From JAJPXC01 sp964517875 (GTDB taxonomy: Bacteria; Bacteroidota; Bacteroidia; Bacteroidales; Muribaculaceae): 48,525 nt of DNA. The translations under genes were made by a program, and so were the position numbers. The DNA is taken from the NCBI GenBank assembly GCA_964517875.1, contig CAZFEU010000013.1, forward strand, positions 1-48,525, given 5' to 3'. Under the pieces are notes generated by a model that was not told the origin of the DNA, ran no database searches, and was given only the letters and a program-made list of their open reading frames with translations. Below, piece by piece: positions 33,875 through 43,297 of this stretch (its first letter is position 1; every line of letters begins with the position of its first letter).

Positions 33875-35773
33875 ATGACTGACAACAATATCCACGCAGG
33901 CTATCTTAGAGTAGCCTCAGTGAGCCCTAAGCTGAGGGTGGCTGACTGTGACTACAACACGCTCCAGATTATCACATCCGCCAAGGAGGCTGCCGCTAAG
34001 GGTGCACGTCTTATTGTGTTCCCCGAGATGGCTCTGACAGCTTACACATGCGGCGACTTATTTCACAACTCAACCCTGCTCGAAGCTGCACAAAAGGGAT
34101 TCGATCGTATAGTCAACGCATCGCAGTCGATACCGGCAGCGATGGTGATTGGATTGCCCAAGGTGATCGACGGAACTCTGTACAATGTGGCTTTCATTGT
34201 GGCGAATGGCCAGGTGACGGGACCTTGGACCAAGACCTATATCCCCAACTACAACGAGTTTTACGAGAAGCGCTGGTGGCCTCAAGGTGTCACCACACCA
34301 CTGCTTGTCGAAATCGATGGAGCGAAGGTAGGGGTGGAAATCTGTGAGGATCTTTGGGCTCCGATACCACCGTCGTGCCGCGCAGCCATGGCCGGAGCCG
34401 ACGTGATAGTCAACCTGTCTGCATCAGATGATGTAATCGGGAAATATGACTACCTCACTTCACTGATTGCCAACCAATCGGCTCGCAACATCAGCGGATA
34501 TGTATACGCCGGCGCCGGGTGGGGTGAATCATCGACCGACCTTGTTTACGATGGCAAGTGCATAATAGCTGAGAATGGTACGATTATCGCTGTCAACGAC
34601 CGCTGGCAGTGGGACACACAGATGGTGGTAGCCGACATCGACATAATGGCCTTGCGCCGCGACCGCATTCACAACACCACATTCAGCGACTGCGCCCACC
34701 GCGAGATTGACACCCCTTACACAGTGGTCACCATTCAACTGCCGCCGGCTACCCCTGTAGATAAGATTCTACATCCTATAGCGCGCACTCCATTTGTGCC
34801 CGCTTCCGACGAGCACATCGACCAACGTTGCTCCGAGATAATCAGCATTCAGTGCTCAGGTCTGGCCAAAAGGCTTACCGTGACCAACTGCAAGTCGCTC
34901 ACAATAGGAATTTCGGGCGGACTTGACTCCACCCTGGCTCTACTTGTAGCCGTAAGCACATTCGACAAACTCGGCCTTGACCGCAAGGGCATAATCGGTG
35001 TTACGATGCCTGGATTTGGCACGACCGACCGCACATACAATAATGCTCTGACCATGATGACCACCCTTGGGGTCACGATACGCGAAGTCCCCATTGCCGA
35101 CGCCGTCAACCTGCACTTCCGCGACATCGGCCACGATCCATCGGTGCAGGATGTGACCTACGAAAACTCTCAGGCCCGCGAGCGCACTCAGATACTGATG
35201 GATATAGCCAACCAGACCGGGGGGTTGGTGCTCGGCACCGGCGACCTGTCGGAGCTTGCCCTCGGGTGGGCCACTTACAACGGCGACCACATGTCGATGT
35301 ATGGTGTAAATGCCGGTGTACCCAAAACTCTGGTCAAATACCTGGTACGATGGTTCGCTCTTCACTCGTCAGACGAAGCCGAACGTCGTGCGCTGGAAGA
35401 TGTAATCGACACTCCTATAAGCCCCGAACTCATTCCCGCCAGCTCCGATGGTGAGATAAAGCAGAAAACAGAGGATCTCGTAGGCCCATATCAGCTGCAC
35501 GACTTCTTCCTGTACTACACGCTGCGCTTTGGATTCACACCGCGCCGCATATTCGCACTCGCATGTCAGGCATATGAGGGTGAGTATACCCCACAGGTCA
35601 TAAAGCACTGGCTGCGCACATTCTTCAGCCGCTTCTTCTCTCAGCAGTTCAAACGCTCATGTCTTCCCGACGGCCCCAAGGTGGGATGCGTGTGCCTATC
35701 GCCCCGAGGCGATTGGCGTATGCCATCCGACGCATCGGCAGCAGCCTGGATGAATGAAATCGAAAAACTATAA
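33875..35773 (+). CDS. nadE: Glutamine-dependent NAD+ synthetase
   Basis: The 632-residue product makes NAD+ from nicotinate adenine dinucleotide, ATP and glutamine. Residues 1-270 are the nitrilase-type glutaminase with the Glu-Lys-Cys triad: VFPEMALTAYTCGDLF, WTKTYIPNYNEFYEKR and VGVEICEDLWAP. Residues 330-600 are the synthetase with the ATP-binding loop GISGGLDSTLAL and the LGTGDLSELALGW segment. Length is normal for the two-domain enzyme. The peptidase gene follows 16 bases downstream of the stop. Confidence 0.97.
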   Translation: MTDNNIHAGYLRVASVSPKLRVADCDYNTLQIITSAKEAAAKGARLIVFPEMALTAYTCGDLFHNSTLLEAAQKGFDRIVNASQSIPAAMVIGLPKVIDGTLYNVAFIVANGQVTGPWTKTYIPNYNEFYEKRWWPQGVTTPLLVEIDGAKVGVEICEDLWAPIPPSCRAAMAGADVIVNLSASDDVIGKYDYLTSLIANQSARNISGYVYAGAGWGESSTDLVYDGKCIIAENGTIIAVNDRWQWDTQMVVADIDIMALRRDRIHNTTFSDCAHREIDTPYTVVTIQLPPATPVDKILHPIARTPFVPASDEHIDQRCSEIISIQCSGLAKRLTVTNCKSLTIGISGGLDSTLALLVAVSTFDKLGLDRKGIIGVTMPGFGTTDRTYNNALTMMTTLGVTIREVPIADAVNLHFRDIGHDPSVQDVTYENSQARERTQILMDIANQTGGLVLGTGDLSELALGWATYNGDHMSMYGVNAGVPKTLVKYLVRWFALHSSDEAERRALEDVIDTPISPELIPASSDGEIKQKTEDLVGPYQLHDFFLYYTLRFGFTPRRIFALACQAYEGEYTPQVIKHWLRTFFSRFFSQQFKRSCLPDGPKVGCVCLSPRGDWRMPSDASAAAWMNEIEKL

Positions 35774-35789
35774 ATTCCACCACACTCCC

Positions 35790-37910
35790 ATGAAATCAAT
35801 AGCAATCACCATAGCAATGGTTACAACAATCACCTGCAACTCCGAGGCCATATCTCTGAATTACCCTCTACCTCCCACCTCCCCCACTGTCGACGAGTAT
35901 TTCGGCACCAAGGTAGCCGACCCTTATCGTCCGCTCGAAAATGACACTGCTGCCGCCACCTTGGCATGGGTGGAGGCTGAAAACCGTGTGACAGCCGACT
36001 ACTTGGCGCAGATTCCATATCGCAACGCCATAAAAGACCGTCTTACCAAGCTCAACAATTACCGTAAAACCGGACTCCCTTCCAAGGAAAAGGATGGGCG
36101 TTATTATTATTTCGAGAACGATGGTCTGCGCAACCAGTCGGTGCTCTACCGCAAGAGCTCACTGAGCGACAGTGTGGCTGAAGTATTTCTCGACCCTAAC
36201 ACATTGAGCGACGATGGCACCGTGGCTCTACAGGGGGTATCGATGAGCAACGACGGCCGCTATATGGCCTATATCATATCGCGCAGCGGCTCGGACTGGA
36301 CGGAAATCTATGTGATGGATGTCGAAACCAAGCAATTGCTCCCCGATCATATAGAATGGGCCAAATTTACAGGCGCATCATGGCACGGCGACGGATTTTA
36401 TTATAGCGCCTACGACCGTCCTGAGGCCGGCAAAGAATTTTCAAATGCCAACGAAAACCACCGTGTATACTATCATCGGCTCGGAACTCCTCAAAGCGAT
36501 GATAAGCTGGTGTACAGCGACCCTGAGCATCCCCTCTATTTCCACTCGGTTTGGGTGCCAGAGGATGAGTCGATGATTCTTCTCTACGGCAGCGGCAACG
36601 GCAAGGGAAATTCACTAAAGGCAAAAAGCCTAAAGGATGAGAATGCCGGGTGGGTGGTGATCGAGCCCACCCAGAACGATGAGGTGACACCCATCGACGT
36701 AATCGACGGAACCATCTATATGACCACCGCAAAAGGTGCGCCGCGCTACCGCCTTGTCACCGTGACGCTCGACAATCCCACTCAGTGGAACGAGCTCATA
36801 CCCGAAGGCAAATCGGTGCTCACAGGCGCACAATTCGCCGGCAAAAATTTGATTGTCAGCTACAATCAGGATGCGTCAACTCACTCATACCTCTATGACA
36901 AGGAGGGTAATCTGATACGCGAAATCAAATTCCCCACTTTCGGCACCGCCGGATTCTCAAGCGACAGCAAGCACGATGAGGTGTTCTACTCCTTTACCTC
37001 TTTCATCTATCCGTCATCGGCATTCAGCTACGACATGGCTACCGACCAGAGCAAGCTGATACGCACACCCGATGTGGATGGCTTCAACCCCGACGACTAC
37101 ATTACCGAGCAGGTGTTCTACCCCTCGGCCGACGGCACACGGATACCTATGTACATCACATATAAGAAAGGTATAGAGCGTAACGGCCAGAACCCGGTTT
37201 ACCTATACGGTTACGGGGGCTTCAACATCAATATGGATCCCGGTTTCTCGGCCAACCGCATATTCTGGCTCGAAAACGGCGGTATATACGCACAGGCCAA
37301 CCTGCGAGGGGGCGGTGAATATGGCGAGGAGTGGCACGAGGCCGGCACGAAGCTCAACAAGCTCAACGTGTTTAACGACTTCATCGCCGCCGCCGAGTAT
37401 CTTATCGACCAAGGGTACACCAATCCCGAGAAAATCGCAATCGTTGGCGGTTCGAACGGCGGACTCCTTGTGGGCGCCACCACCAACCTGCGTCCCGACC
37501 TTTTCGCCGTTGCCATCCCCCAGGTGGGTGTTATGGATATGATGCGCTACCACCTGTTCACCATCGGATGGAACTGGGCGTCGGACTACGGCACCAGCGC
37601 CGACTCTCCTGAAATGGCCAACTATCTGTTGGCATATTCCCCCATCCACAACATTAAGAACGACGGCACACCCTACCCCGCCATACTGGTCACTACAGCC
37701 GACCACGACGACCGCGTGGTGCCTGCCCACTCATTCAAATATGCCGCTACACTCCAAGCCAGCGACACAGGCCACGCACCCAAGCTGATACGAATCGACT
37801 CCAAGGCCGGTCATGGCGGCGGCAAGCCAATATCCAAGGTGCTCGACGAGTATGCCGACATTTACGCCTTCATACTCTTCAATATGGGGTTGACTCCTGA
37901 CACTAAGTAA
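35790..37910 (+). CDS. Prolyl oligopeptidase, S9A family
   Basis: The 706-residue product cuts short peptides after proline. An N-terminal signal peptide (MKSIAITIAMVTTITCNSEA) sends it to the periplasm. A beta-propeller follows (about 75-420), then the alpha/beta hydrolase with Ser 555 in GGSNGGLLV, Asp 641 in DHDDRVVP and His 675 in KAGHGGGK. The start at 35790 is chosen since an in-frame start at 35754 overlaps nadE and adds a non-signal extension. Together with the DPP IV-like enzyme at 24885, the window has two proline-directed peptidases. Confidence 0.94.
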   Translation: MKSIAITIAMVTTITCNSEAISLNYPLPPTSPTVDEYFGTKVADPYRPLENDTAAATLAWVEAENRVTADYLAQIPYRNAIKDRLTKLNNYRKTGLPSKEKDGRYYYFENDGLRNQSVLYRKSSLSDSVAEVFLDPNTLSDDGTVALQGVSMSNDGRYMAYIISRSGSDWTEIYVMDVETKQLLPDHIEWAKFTGASWHGDGFYYSAYDRPEAGKEFSNANENHRVYYHRLGTPQSDDKLVYSDPEHPLYFHSVWVPEDESMILLYGSGNGKGNSLKAKSLKDENAGWVVIEPTQNDEVTPIDVIDGTIYMTTAKGAPRYRLVTVTLDNPTQWNELIPEGKSVLTGAQFAGKNLIVSYNQDASTHSYLYDKEGNLIREIKFPTFGTAGFSSDSKHDEVFYSFTSFIYPSSAFSYDMATDQSKLIRTPDVDGFNPDDYITEQVFYPSADGTRIPMYITYKKGIERNGQNPVYLYGYGGFNINMDPGFSANRIFWLENGGIYAQANLRGGGEYGEEWHEAGTKLNKLNVFNDFIAAAEYLIDQGYTNPEKIAIVGGSNGGLLVGATTNLRPDLFAVAIPQVGVMDMMRYHLFTIGWNWASDYGTSADSPEMANYLLAYSPIHNIKNDGTPYPAILVTTADHDDRVVPAHSFKYAATLQASDTGHAPKLIRIDSKAGHGGGKPISKVLDEYADIYAFILFNMGLTPDTK

Positions 37911-37913
37911 ATT

Positions 37914-38831
37914 ATGGTCAGGCTCACAGCTATAGCCCTTTTTATGTTATCTCTGCTCACCGGGTGCTTCACCGGAGTGGAGAGCACACCCAAAATCACC
38001 GATAAGGATATACGCAAGCAGCGCGTCACCACCACCGACGAGGAGCAATTTCTATCAAATATCGCAGCGGAGCCGGTGGGAGCATGGCATCGTGGCAAGC
38101 AATGGTATGTCACGGGGCCTAAGGTAAGACTTATGATGTCGACCAATGCCCCTGCCGATTATGAAACGGCAATAGGCGACACCCTCACCCTGATAAGCAT
38201 TTCCAAGACCCCCGGTATCACCGGCGAGTCATCGGCGGTGCTAAACCTTATTGACACAAAGGGTTACAACTACGATTACAGGCTTGAGCAATCGATCGAC
38301 TCAATCGCCCGCCGACGCGTAAGCCTACCCTACACCATTGACTTGGAGGTAGTGGCAAGAGTCGACTCACTGATGCGAGGTAACACTTATTATATAGTGT
38401 CGCGTCTGTGGCTCGACCAAGATGGGCAACCAATCACAGGTAAGAAATTCGTGCCTGTTCATGTCACGTCGGTCACTGCCGGCAATGACATTTACCCTCT
38501 TCGTGTCAACTTCACCGACCCCGATGGTCAAGCACGAGGTGCTTACATGTCGGTGGGCTCCGACCGCAGCTCTACGCGCAACTTCGACTCACTCTTTTCT
38601 TTCACCGACCCTGCATTGCGCTACAAGGGCATCACCCCTCAGCACTGGGCTCTGATAGTCAACGGCGAGGTCGCTGAGGATATGACCCGCGAGGAGTGCC
38701 GCCTGTCGCTCGGTTCACCGAAAACTATCGACACGCGCCCCGGGTATGGGGGTGTCACCGAGCAGTGGGTATACAACGACGGTCGCTACCTGATATTTCA
38801 AGACGGACTTTTACGACATTTTCGCAAATGA
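37914..38831 (+). CDS. Lipoprotein of unknown function
   Basis: The 305-residue product has a lipobox (LLTGCFTGVES, Cys at about 20). The mature protein is rich in beta-strand-like stretches, with YYIVSRLWLDQDGQPI and, near the end, SLGSPKTIDTRPGYGGVTEQWVY in outline. The end segment (EECRLSLGSP, EQWVYNDGRYLIFQDG) recalls SmpA/BamE-like folds in which a small lipoprotein domain follows EVxxxLGxP, but this is a weak similarity. It starts 3 bases after the peptidase gene and overlaps the next gene as ATGA. Confidence 0.8.
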   Translation: MVRLTAIALFMLSLLTGCFTGVESTPKITDKDIRKQRVTTTDEEQFLSNIAAEPVGAWHRGKQWYVTGPKVRLMMSTNAPADYETAIGDTLTLISISKTPGITGESSAVLNLIDTKGYNYDYRLEQSIDSIARRRVSLPYTIDLEVVARVDSLMRGNTYYIVSRLWLDQDGQPITGKKFVPVHVTSVTAGNDIYPLRVNFTDPDGQARGAYMSVGSDRSSTRNFDSLFSFTDPALRYKGITPQHWALIVNGEVAEDMTREECRLSLGSPKTIDTRPGYGGVTEQWVYNDGRYLIFQDGLLRHFRK

Positions 38832-39589
38832 AACTAACATTTCTCGGCACCGGCACGTCAACCGGCGTACCTCAACTACGGTGCGACTGTCCCACATGCC
38901 GGTCGCTCGACACACGCGACCATCGCCTACGCGCATCCGTGCTATGGGAGGTCGACAACTGTTCACTACTTATCGATTGTGGCCCTGACTTCAGGACGCA
39001 GATGCTCAGGCTTGATTCCCCCAAGCTCGATGCCCTGCTCATCACTCATCAGCACTACGACCATGTGGGAGGTGTCGATGATCTGCGTCCTTATTGCACC
39101 AACGCCGGATTCCCTATATACTGCCAGGCCGACGTGGCTCATGACCTGCACCAGCGTGTGCCTTATTGCTTTGCCAAAGACCCATATCCCGGGGTGCCGC
39201 ATTTCCAGCTTCACCACATTGAGCCTCAAAAGCCATTCATGGTAAAAGATGTCGAAGTGCTTCCGCTACAAGTCGACCACTACAAGCTATCAATCCTGGG
39301 CTACCGAATCGGCGACACTGCATATATCACCGACGCCAATCATCTGAGCGACACAACATTGCAACAGCTCCGGGGCCTCGACACATTGGTACTTAACGCA
39401 CTGCGTCATGAGCCTCACATGTCGCACTTCTCACTCTCCCAGGCGCTCAATGTGGTAGAACATCTCAAGCCACGACGCACTTACCTCACGCATCTATCGC
39501 ACCAAATGGGGCGCTATCTCGATGTAGAGCCTACCCTACCCAAGGGTGTACACTTGGCTTACGACAAACTCGCCATCACCACCAGGTAG
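38828..39589 (+). CDS. MBL-fold metal-dependent hydrolase, PhnP-like
   Basis: The 253-residue product is a metallo-beta-lactamase-fold hydrolase. It has the LGTGTSTGVPQLRCDCPTC start typical of PhnP-type phosphodiesterases, TNHxH-type metal motif THQHYDHVGGVDDLRP, and a late THLSHQMG His motif. The CxCxxC cysteines at about residues 19-24 match the extra zinc site of PhnP. It may cleave cyclic phosphodiesters; no phosphonate genes are near. The ATG at 38828 overlaps the preceding stop (ATGA); longer in-frame starts run inside the lipoprotein gene. Confidence 0.9.
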   Translation: MKLTFLGTGTSTGVPQLRCDCPTCRSLDTRDHRLRASVLWEVDNCSLLIDCGPDFRTQMLRLDSPKLDALLITHQHYDHVGGVDDLRPYCTNAGFPIYCQADVAHDLHQRVPYCFAKDPYPGVPHFQLHHIEPQKPFMVKDVEVLPLQVDHYKLSILGYRIGDTAYITDANHLSDTTLQQLRGLDTLVLNALRHEPHMSHFSLSQALNVVEHLKPRRTYLTHLSHQMGRYLDVEPTLPKGVHLAYDKLAITTR

Positions 39590-39640
39590 GTGTCTTTTTA
39601 CACCAGCCAGGTCGATGATGGCGATTATAGCGGGAGAAAA

Positions 39641-39665
39641 CCCCTGCCACTAAGAGTGGTAAGGG
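39641..39665. terminator. Terminator hairpin between convergent genes
   Basis: CCACT at 39647-39651 pairs with AGTGG at 39655-39659, and CCCT/AGGG extends the stem with a mismatch. It lies between the stop codons of the MBL hydrolase and the WG-repeat gene, so it may act in both directions. Confidence 0.5.
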
Positions 39666-39668
39666 AGT

Positions 39669-40235
39669 TTATTCAACGCGGTTGCCCGTTTTGTCGATTT
39701 GGAAAGATTCACCATCTTTCTCTACTTCAGCAATGCCATCGTTGAAATTATGCACCATATTATATATGAGTGGAATTACAACTTCGCCCGATTGGTTTAT
39801 ATATCCCCATTTTCTATTTTTCTTGACTGCGGCAAGCCCTTCATGGAAAAACAACACACCATCATACTCCATCGGAATTACCACATCTCCCTTCTTGTTG
39901 ATGAAACCATATTTTTTATCCTTTTCCACCCAGGCCAGTCCTTCTCTGAAGTCGTAAGCACTGTCATAGGTTAATGGAATCACAACATCGCCGTATGCGT
40001 CGATATAACCGTATTTTCCATCCTTCTCTACCGAGACAAGTCCTTCATTGAAGAAGCGGGCACCGTCATATTCACAAGGAATTACGATGTTGCCTTCCTT
40101 GTCGGCAAATCCGTATTTGCCATCCTGTTCAACTCTTTCAAGATCACTACCATCCTTTTTTTCAGAACAGGATGACATTGTAACTGCTGCTAAGGCAAGC
40201 ATCATTGATGCGCAAATAAATTTAAAATTTTTCAT
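39669..40235 (-). CDS. WG-repeat lipoprotein
   Basis: The 188-residue product has a lipobox (VTMSSC, Cys 23) and about five WG-type repeats of some 30 residues. They run as KYGFADKEGNIVIP, KYGYIDAYGDVVIP, KYGFINKKGDVVIP and KWGYINQSGEVVIP, with a degenerate last unit (SFQIDKTGNRVE). Each repeat has the pattern GxIxxxGxxVIPxxYDxxxxFxEGLAxV. WG repeats form beta-rich folds on exported proteins; the ligand is unknown. It has no operon partner. Confidence 0.9.
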   Translation of the reverse strand: MKNFKFICASMMLALAAVTMSSCSEKKDGSDLERVEQDGKYGFADKEGNIVIPCEYDGARFFNEGLVSVEKDGKYGYIDAYGDVVIPLTYDSAYDFREGLAWVEKDKKYGFINKKGDVVIPMEYDGVLFFHEGLAAVKKNRKWGYINQSGEVVIPLIYNMVHNFNDGIAEVEKDGESFQIDKTGNRVE

Positions 40236-40683
40236 CGTACTTAAAATTTAAAATTATTGTGATAAAACTGTTAAGTCCATTTTCGACATGGCGGACAATA
40301 AAAAAACGTGGACTTTTTGCTTCGTCTACGTCTCGGAGGTATCGGCAAACACCTTGCAGCCATATACGAGTAAAAGCCCACGGATATACCGTAGGCATCA
40401 ACTTTTACTCTTGACTGCTTCATTAAAATTTTGCCGATTTTTCCGAAACAAGAATACAAGCTAACGCTTTCTATTTTATATGTCCGTATAATTGTTTATT
40501 CTACATAGGCATTCGCATTTGTGATTTAACCGCAAATATACGATTTTTTTCACCATCACCTCACCAATATACAAATTTGAATCATGGAAATTTGACTTTT
40601 TTCGTCGAGCGATTTTTTTGCGATTAGATGCAAAGCGCGTATCTTCGCGGCGTAAAAGGTTAGTCTTACTTCACATATCTGCG
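40236..40683. other. Structured intergenic region with possible small ORF
   Basis: Three features stand out. AAGTCCA at 40273-40279 pairs with TGGACTT at 40309-40315. GAGTAAAAG at 40368-40376 pairs perfectly with CTTTTACTC at 40402-40410, with an inner ACGG/CCGT hairpin (40380-40392). A minus-strand TATATTTG box sits at 40533-40540. A 50-codon minus-strand frame (40271-40423, MKQSRVKVDAYG start, Arg- and Pro-rich centre) overlaps the hairpins. It may be a small gene or a structured leader; I cannot decide. Confidence 0.35.
40617..40647 (+). promoter_or_regulatory. Promoter of the dCMP deaminase operon
   Basis: TTTG (40617-40620), 19 bases, then TATCTTCG (40640-40647): -33 exact, spacing exact, -7 matches TAnnTTTG except one base. 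The start codon at 40684 lies 36 bases on. This is the best-spaced promoter of the window and would drive the overlapping run of genes to about 44169 or beyond. Confidence 0.6.
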
Positions 40684-41115
40684 ATGAACTTTAACGACAA
40701 GCAAGAAATCCTTGACCGCCGGTACCTGCGGATGGCCCGGATTTGGGCTGAAAACTCTTACTGCGAACGCCGTAAGGTGGGTGCTCTCCTTGTAAAAGGG
40801 CAGATGATTATATCTGATGGATTCAATGGAACACCCTCGGGGTTTGAGAACGTGTGCGAGGATGAAAGCGGAGTGACCAAGCCTTACGTGCTTCACGCCG
40901 AAGCCAATGCGATAACCAAGGTGGCCCGGTCGCACAACTCAAGCGCCGGATCGACCCTCTACATCACTGCGTCGCCCTGCGTCGAGTGTTCGAAGCTCAT
41001 CATTCAGGCAGGCATCAAGCGTGTGGTTTTCAATGAGATATACCGCCTTACCGACGGGCTTGACTTGCTGCGACGCGCCGGTATCGACGTAACACATATA
41101 CCCGACATCGATTGA
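40684..41115 (+). CDS. Deoxycytidylate deaminase family protein
   Basis: The 143-residue product is a zinc-dependent deaminase: HAEANAI carries the zinc His and catalytic Glu, and SPCVECSKLI carries the two zinc cysteines. This pattern fits dCMP deaminase, which makes dUMP for thymidylate synthesis. The start at 40684 (MNFNDKQEILDRRYL) is chosen because it follows a promoter at 40617-40647; an in-frame start upstream would lie in that promoter. The stop overlaps the next start as TGATG. The 5-formyl-THF enzyme two genes on fits one-carbon and dTMP metabolism. Confidence 0.92.
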   Translation: MNFNDKQEILDRRYLRMARIWAENSYCERRKVGALLVKGQMIISDGFNGTPSGFENVCEDESGVTKPYVLHAEANAITKVARSHNSSAGSTLYITASPCVECSKLIIQAGIKRVVFNEIYRLTDGLDLLRRAGIDVTHIPDID

Positions 41116-42755
41116 TGAAAAGCAAAATTAAGTCGGCGGTATGGATTCCGCTGTTAATGGCTATAGCCTTTGTAGGTGGTTGGTTTGTAGCCTTGTACTT
41201 GTCAGCGCCAAAAGGATTGTCGCCGGCTCAGCAGAAGCTGCAGAACATACTCAACCTGATCGAATCGCAGTATGTCGACGATGTTAACCTCGACTCGCTC
41301 ATAGAGTACACCCTGCCACAGCTGCTCAACAATCTCGACCCTCACTCAGTGTACATACCCGCCGACAATCTGGAGGCTGTGAACGACGAGCTGAGTCAAT
41401 CATTCAGCGGCATCGGTGTGACTTTCACTCTCAACAACGACACTATAATAGTGCTCGAAGTGCTTGCCGGTGGCCCAGCTGAGAAGGTGGGTCTCCAAAG
41501 CGGCGACCGCATCATAGCAATCGACGGCGAGCGCACCGCAGGCGCTGGCATAACTCAGGAATACGTATTCAAGCACCTGCGCGGTGAGGCAGGAACCACC
41601 GTCGACCTCACGATAATGCGCGGCAACTCCGACAAAACCTACGAGTATCACATCGTGCGCGGCCAGATACCTAACCGCTCGGTTGAAGCAGCCTATGTGG
41701 ATGAAAATGGCGTGGGATTTGTAAAAATCACAAAATTCGCACGCTCCACCTACGAGGAAGCACTAAAATCACTACTCCAACTGATGGGTGAAGGAGCCAC
41801 CTCTATCGTAATCGACCTGCGCGGCAACGGTGGCGGTCTTCTTGACCAGGCATTGCTGCTTGCCAACGAGTTCCTGCCCAAAGGGGAATTGATAATGTCG
41901 CAACGCGGTCGTGACCCGTCGTACAACCAGGAGTTCTTCAGCGACGGCCACGGATTCTTGCAGGATATACCGCTGGCTGTGATGATTGATGAATTCACCG
42001 CTTCGGCAAGCGAGATATTCGCAGGTGCGATCCAGGATAATGACCGAGGTGTGATTATCGGGCGCCGTTCGTTCGGCAAAGGATTGATACAAAACCAGAT
42101 AACACTACCCGACAGTAGTGCCGTGCGCCTCACCGTGGCTCGCTACTACACCCCGTCAGGACGAAGCATACAGAAACACTACTCCATGGGGCACGCACAG
42201 ACATACGAGCAGGAGATGCTCCACCGCTATGAAAGCGGTGAGATGGAAACCGCCGACTCGATCAAAGTCAACGTCGATGATGCCTACAAGACCCTCAACG
42301 GACGCACCGTTTACGGCGGAGGAGGCATCATACCCGACGTGTTCATCTCTATGAGCGACAGCACCTACGCTACCCCCTACCTCACTAAGGTTATCAATGC
42401 CGGCTTGTTCCAGAAATTCGCCCTCGAGTATGTGTCAAACAATGGCACCGCTATCTCTAAAGCAAAAAATGTCGACGAGCTGATGAAGCTTCTCCCCTCC
42501 GACGATATGATACTCGCCACATTTGTGGATTATTGCAACACTGAAGCAAAAATACGCAAGCAGTGGGCCTATATCAACCAATCAGCTCCGTTGATTGTTA
42601 ATATCCTGAAGGCCATGATAGCCCGCGACACCCTCGGGCCATCGGCTTACTATCAGATTATTAACAAGTATGACACCGGTGTGGAGCGTGCGATGCGGGA
42701 AGTTACCGGTGCAGCCGCCACACCTCCCATCAAACAAGGATTTACACCTAAATGA
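41115..42755 (+). CDS. S41 family carboxy-terminal processing peptidase
   Basis: The 546-residue product has one N-terminal membrane helix (AVWIPLLMAIAFVGGWFVALYL), a PDZ domain (about 80-170, VLEVLAGGPAEKVGLQSGD), and the S41 peptidase core. The catalytic Ser is in TASASEIFAGA and the Lys in RSFGKGLIQ about 25 residues later. It should be anchored in the inner membrane with its active site in the periplasm, processing C-termini of envelope proteins. The Bacteroidetes form has a long C-terminal extension (about 400-546) of unknown role, as here. ATG at 41115 is preferred to the preceding in-frame TTG (41112). Confidence 0.95.
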   Translation: MKSKIKSAVWIPLLMAIAFVGGWFVALYLSAPKGLSPAQQKLQNILNLIESQYVDDVNLDSLIEYTLPQLLNNLDPHSVYIPADNLEAVNDELSQSFSGIGVTFTLNNDTIIVLEVLAGGPAEKVGLQSGDRIIAIDGERTAGAGITQEYVFKHLRGEAGTTVDLTIMRGNSDKTYEYHIVRGQIPNRSVEAAYVDENGVGFVKITKFARSTYEEALKSLLQLMGEGATSIVIDLRGNGGGLLDQALLLANEFLPKGELIMSQRGRDPSYNQEFFSDGHGFLQDIPLAVMIDEFTASASEIFAGAIQDNDRGVIIGRRSFGKGLIQNQITLPDSSAVRLTVARYYTPSGRSIQKHYSMGHAQTYEQEMLHRYESGEMETADSIKVNVDDAYKTLNGRTVYGGGGIIPDVFISMSDSTYATPYLTKVINAGLFQKFALEYVSNNGTAISKAKNVDELMKLLPSDDMILATFVDYCNTEAKIRKQWAYINQSAPLIVNILKAMIARDTLGPSAYYQIINKYDTGVERAMREVTGAAATPPIKQGFTPK

Positions 42756-43297
42756 AAAAAGAATACATAAGAAGTCGCATTAAAGCCCACAAAAGCCTGC
42801 TCTCGCAAGCTGAGAAAGATGAAGCTGCCGAGCGTGTGTTTGCCCAGCTTGAACGTACAGCCGCTTTCGTGCTCGCCGACCGCATACTACTTTACCACTC
42901 CCTTCCCGACGAGCTCTCGACACGCCGGTTTATCGAGAAATGGCATAAGCTGAAGCATTTCTTCCTTCCCCGCGTAAATGGCGTGAATCTGGAGATTCTA
43001 CCTTACGATCGCTCGACTCTCAAGTTGGGCGCATTCCACATTGAGGAACCCGACGGCGACAATGTGTACGACCCTGCCGAAATAGAGATGGTGATAGTGC
43101 CGGCCGTAGCCTACGATGCCATGGGCAACCGCGTAGGTAGAGGCAAGGGGTTCTACGACCGCCTGCTGGCCGACATCACCGCCACTAAGGTTGGCATCGG
43201 CTACGATTTCCAACTTGTTGACGCAATCGACGCCGAGCCCCACGACGTGAAAGTTGACATCGTCATCACCGAAAGCCGATACATCCGCGTAAAGTGA
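42752..43297 (+). CDS. 5-formyltetrahydrofolate cyclo-ligase
   Basis: The 181-residue product converts 5-formyl-THF to 5,10-methenyl-THF with ATP. The N-terminal basic part (KKEYIRSRIKAHKSLLS), the LLYHSLPDELSTR segment and the C-terminal GNRVGRGKGFYDRLL motif are characteristic. Start overlaps the S41 stop as ATGA, and the stop overlaps the next GTG start. Length is normal. Confidence 0.95.
   Translation: MKKEYIRSRIKAHKSLLSQAEKDEAAERVFAQLERTAAFVLADRILLYHSLPDELSTRRFIEKWHKLKHFFLPRVNGVNLEILPYDRSTLKLGAFHIEEPDGDNVYDPAEIEMVIVPAVAYDAMGNRVGRGKGFYDRLLADITATKVGIGYDFQLVDAIDAEPHDVKVDIVITESRYIRVK

Noticed and set aside
37203..37730. 175-codon minus-strand frame inside the prolyl oligopeptidase gene
   Set aside because: Gly/Val/His-rich antisense shadow of the catalytic domain.
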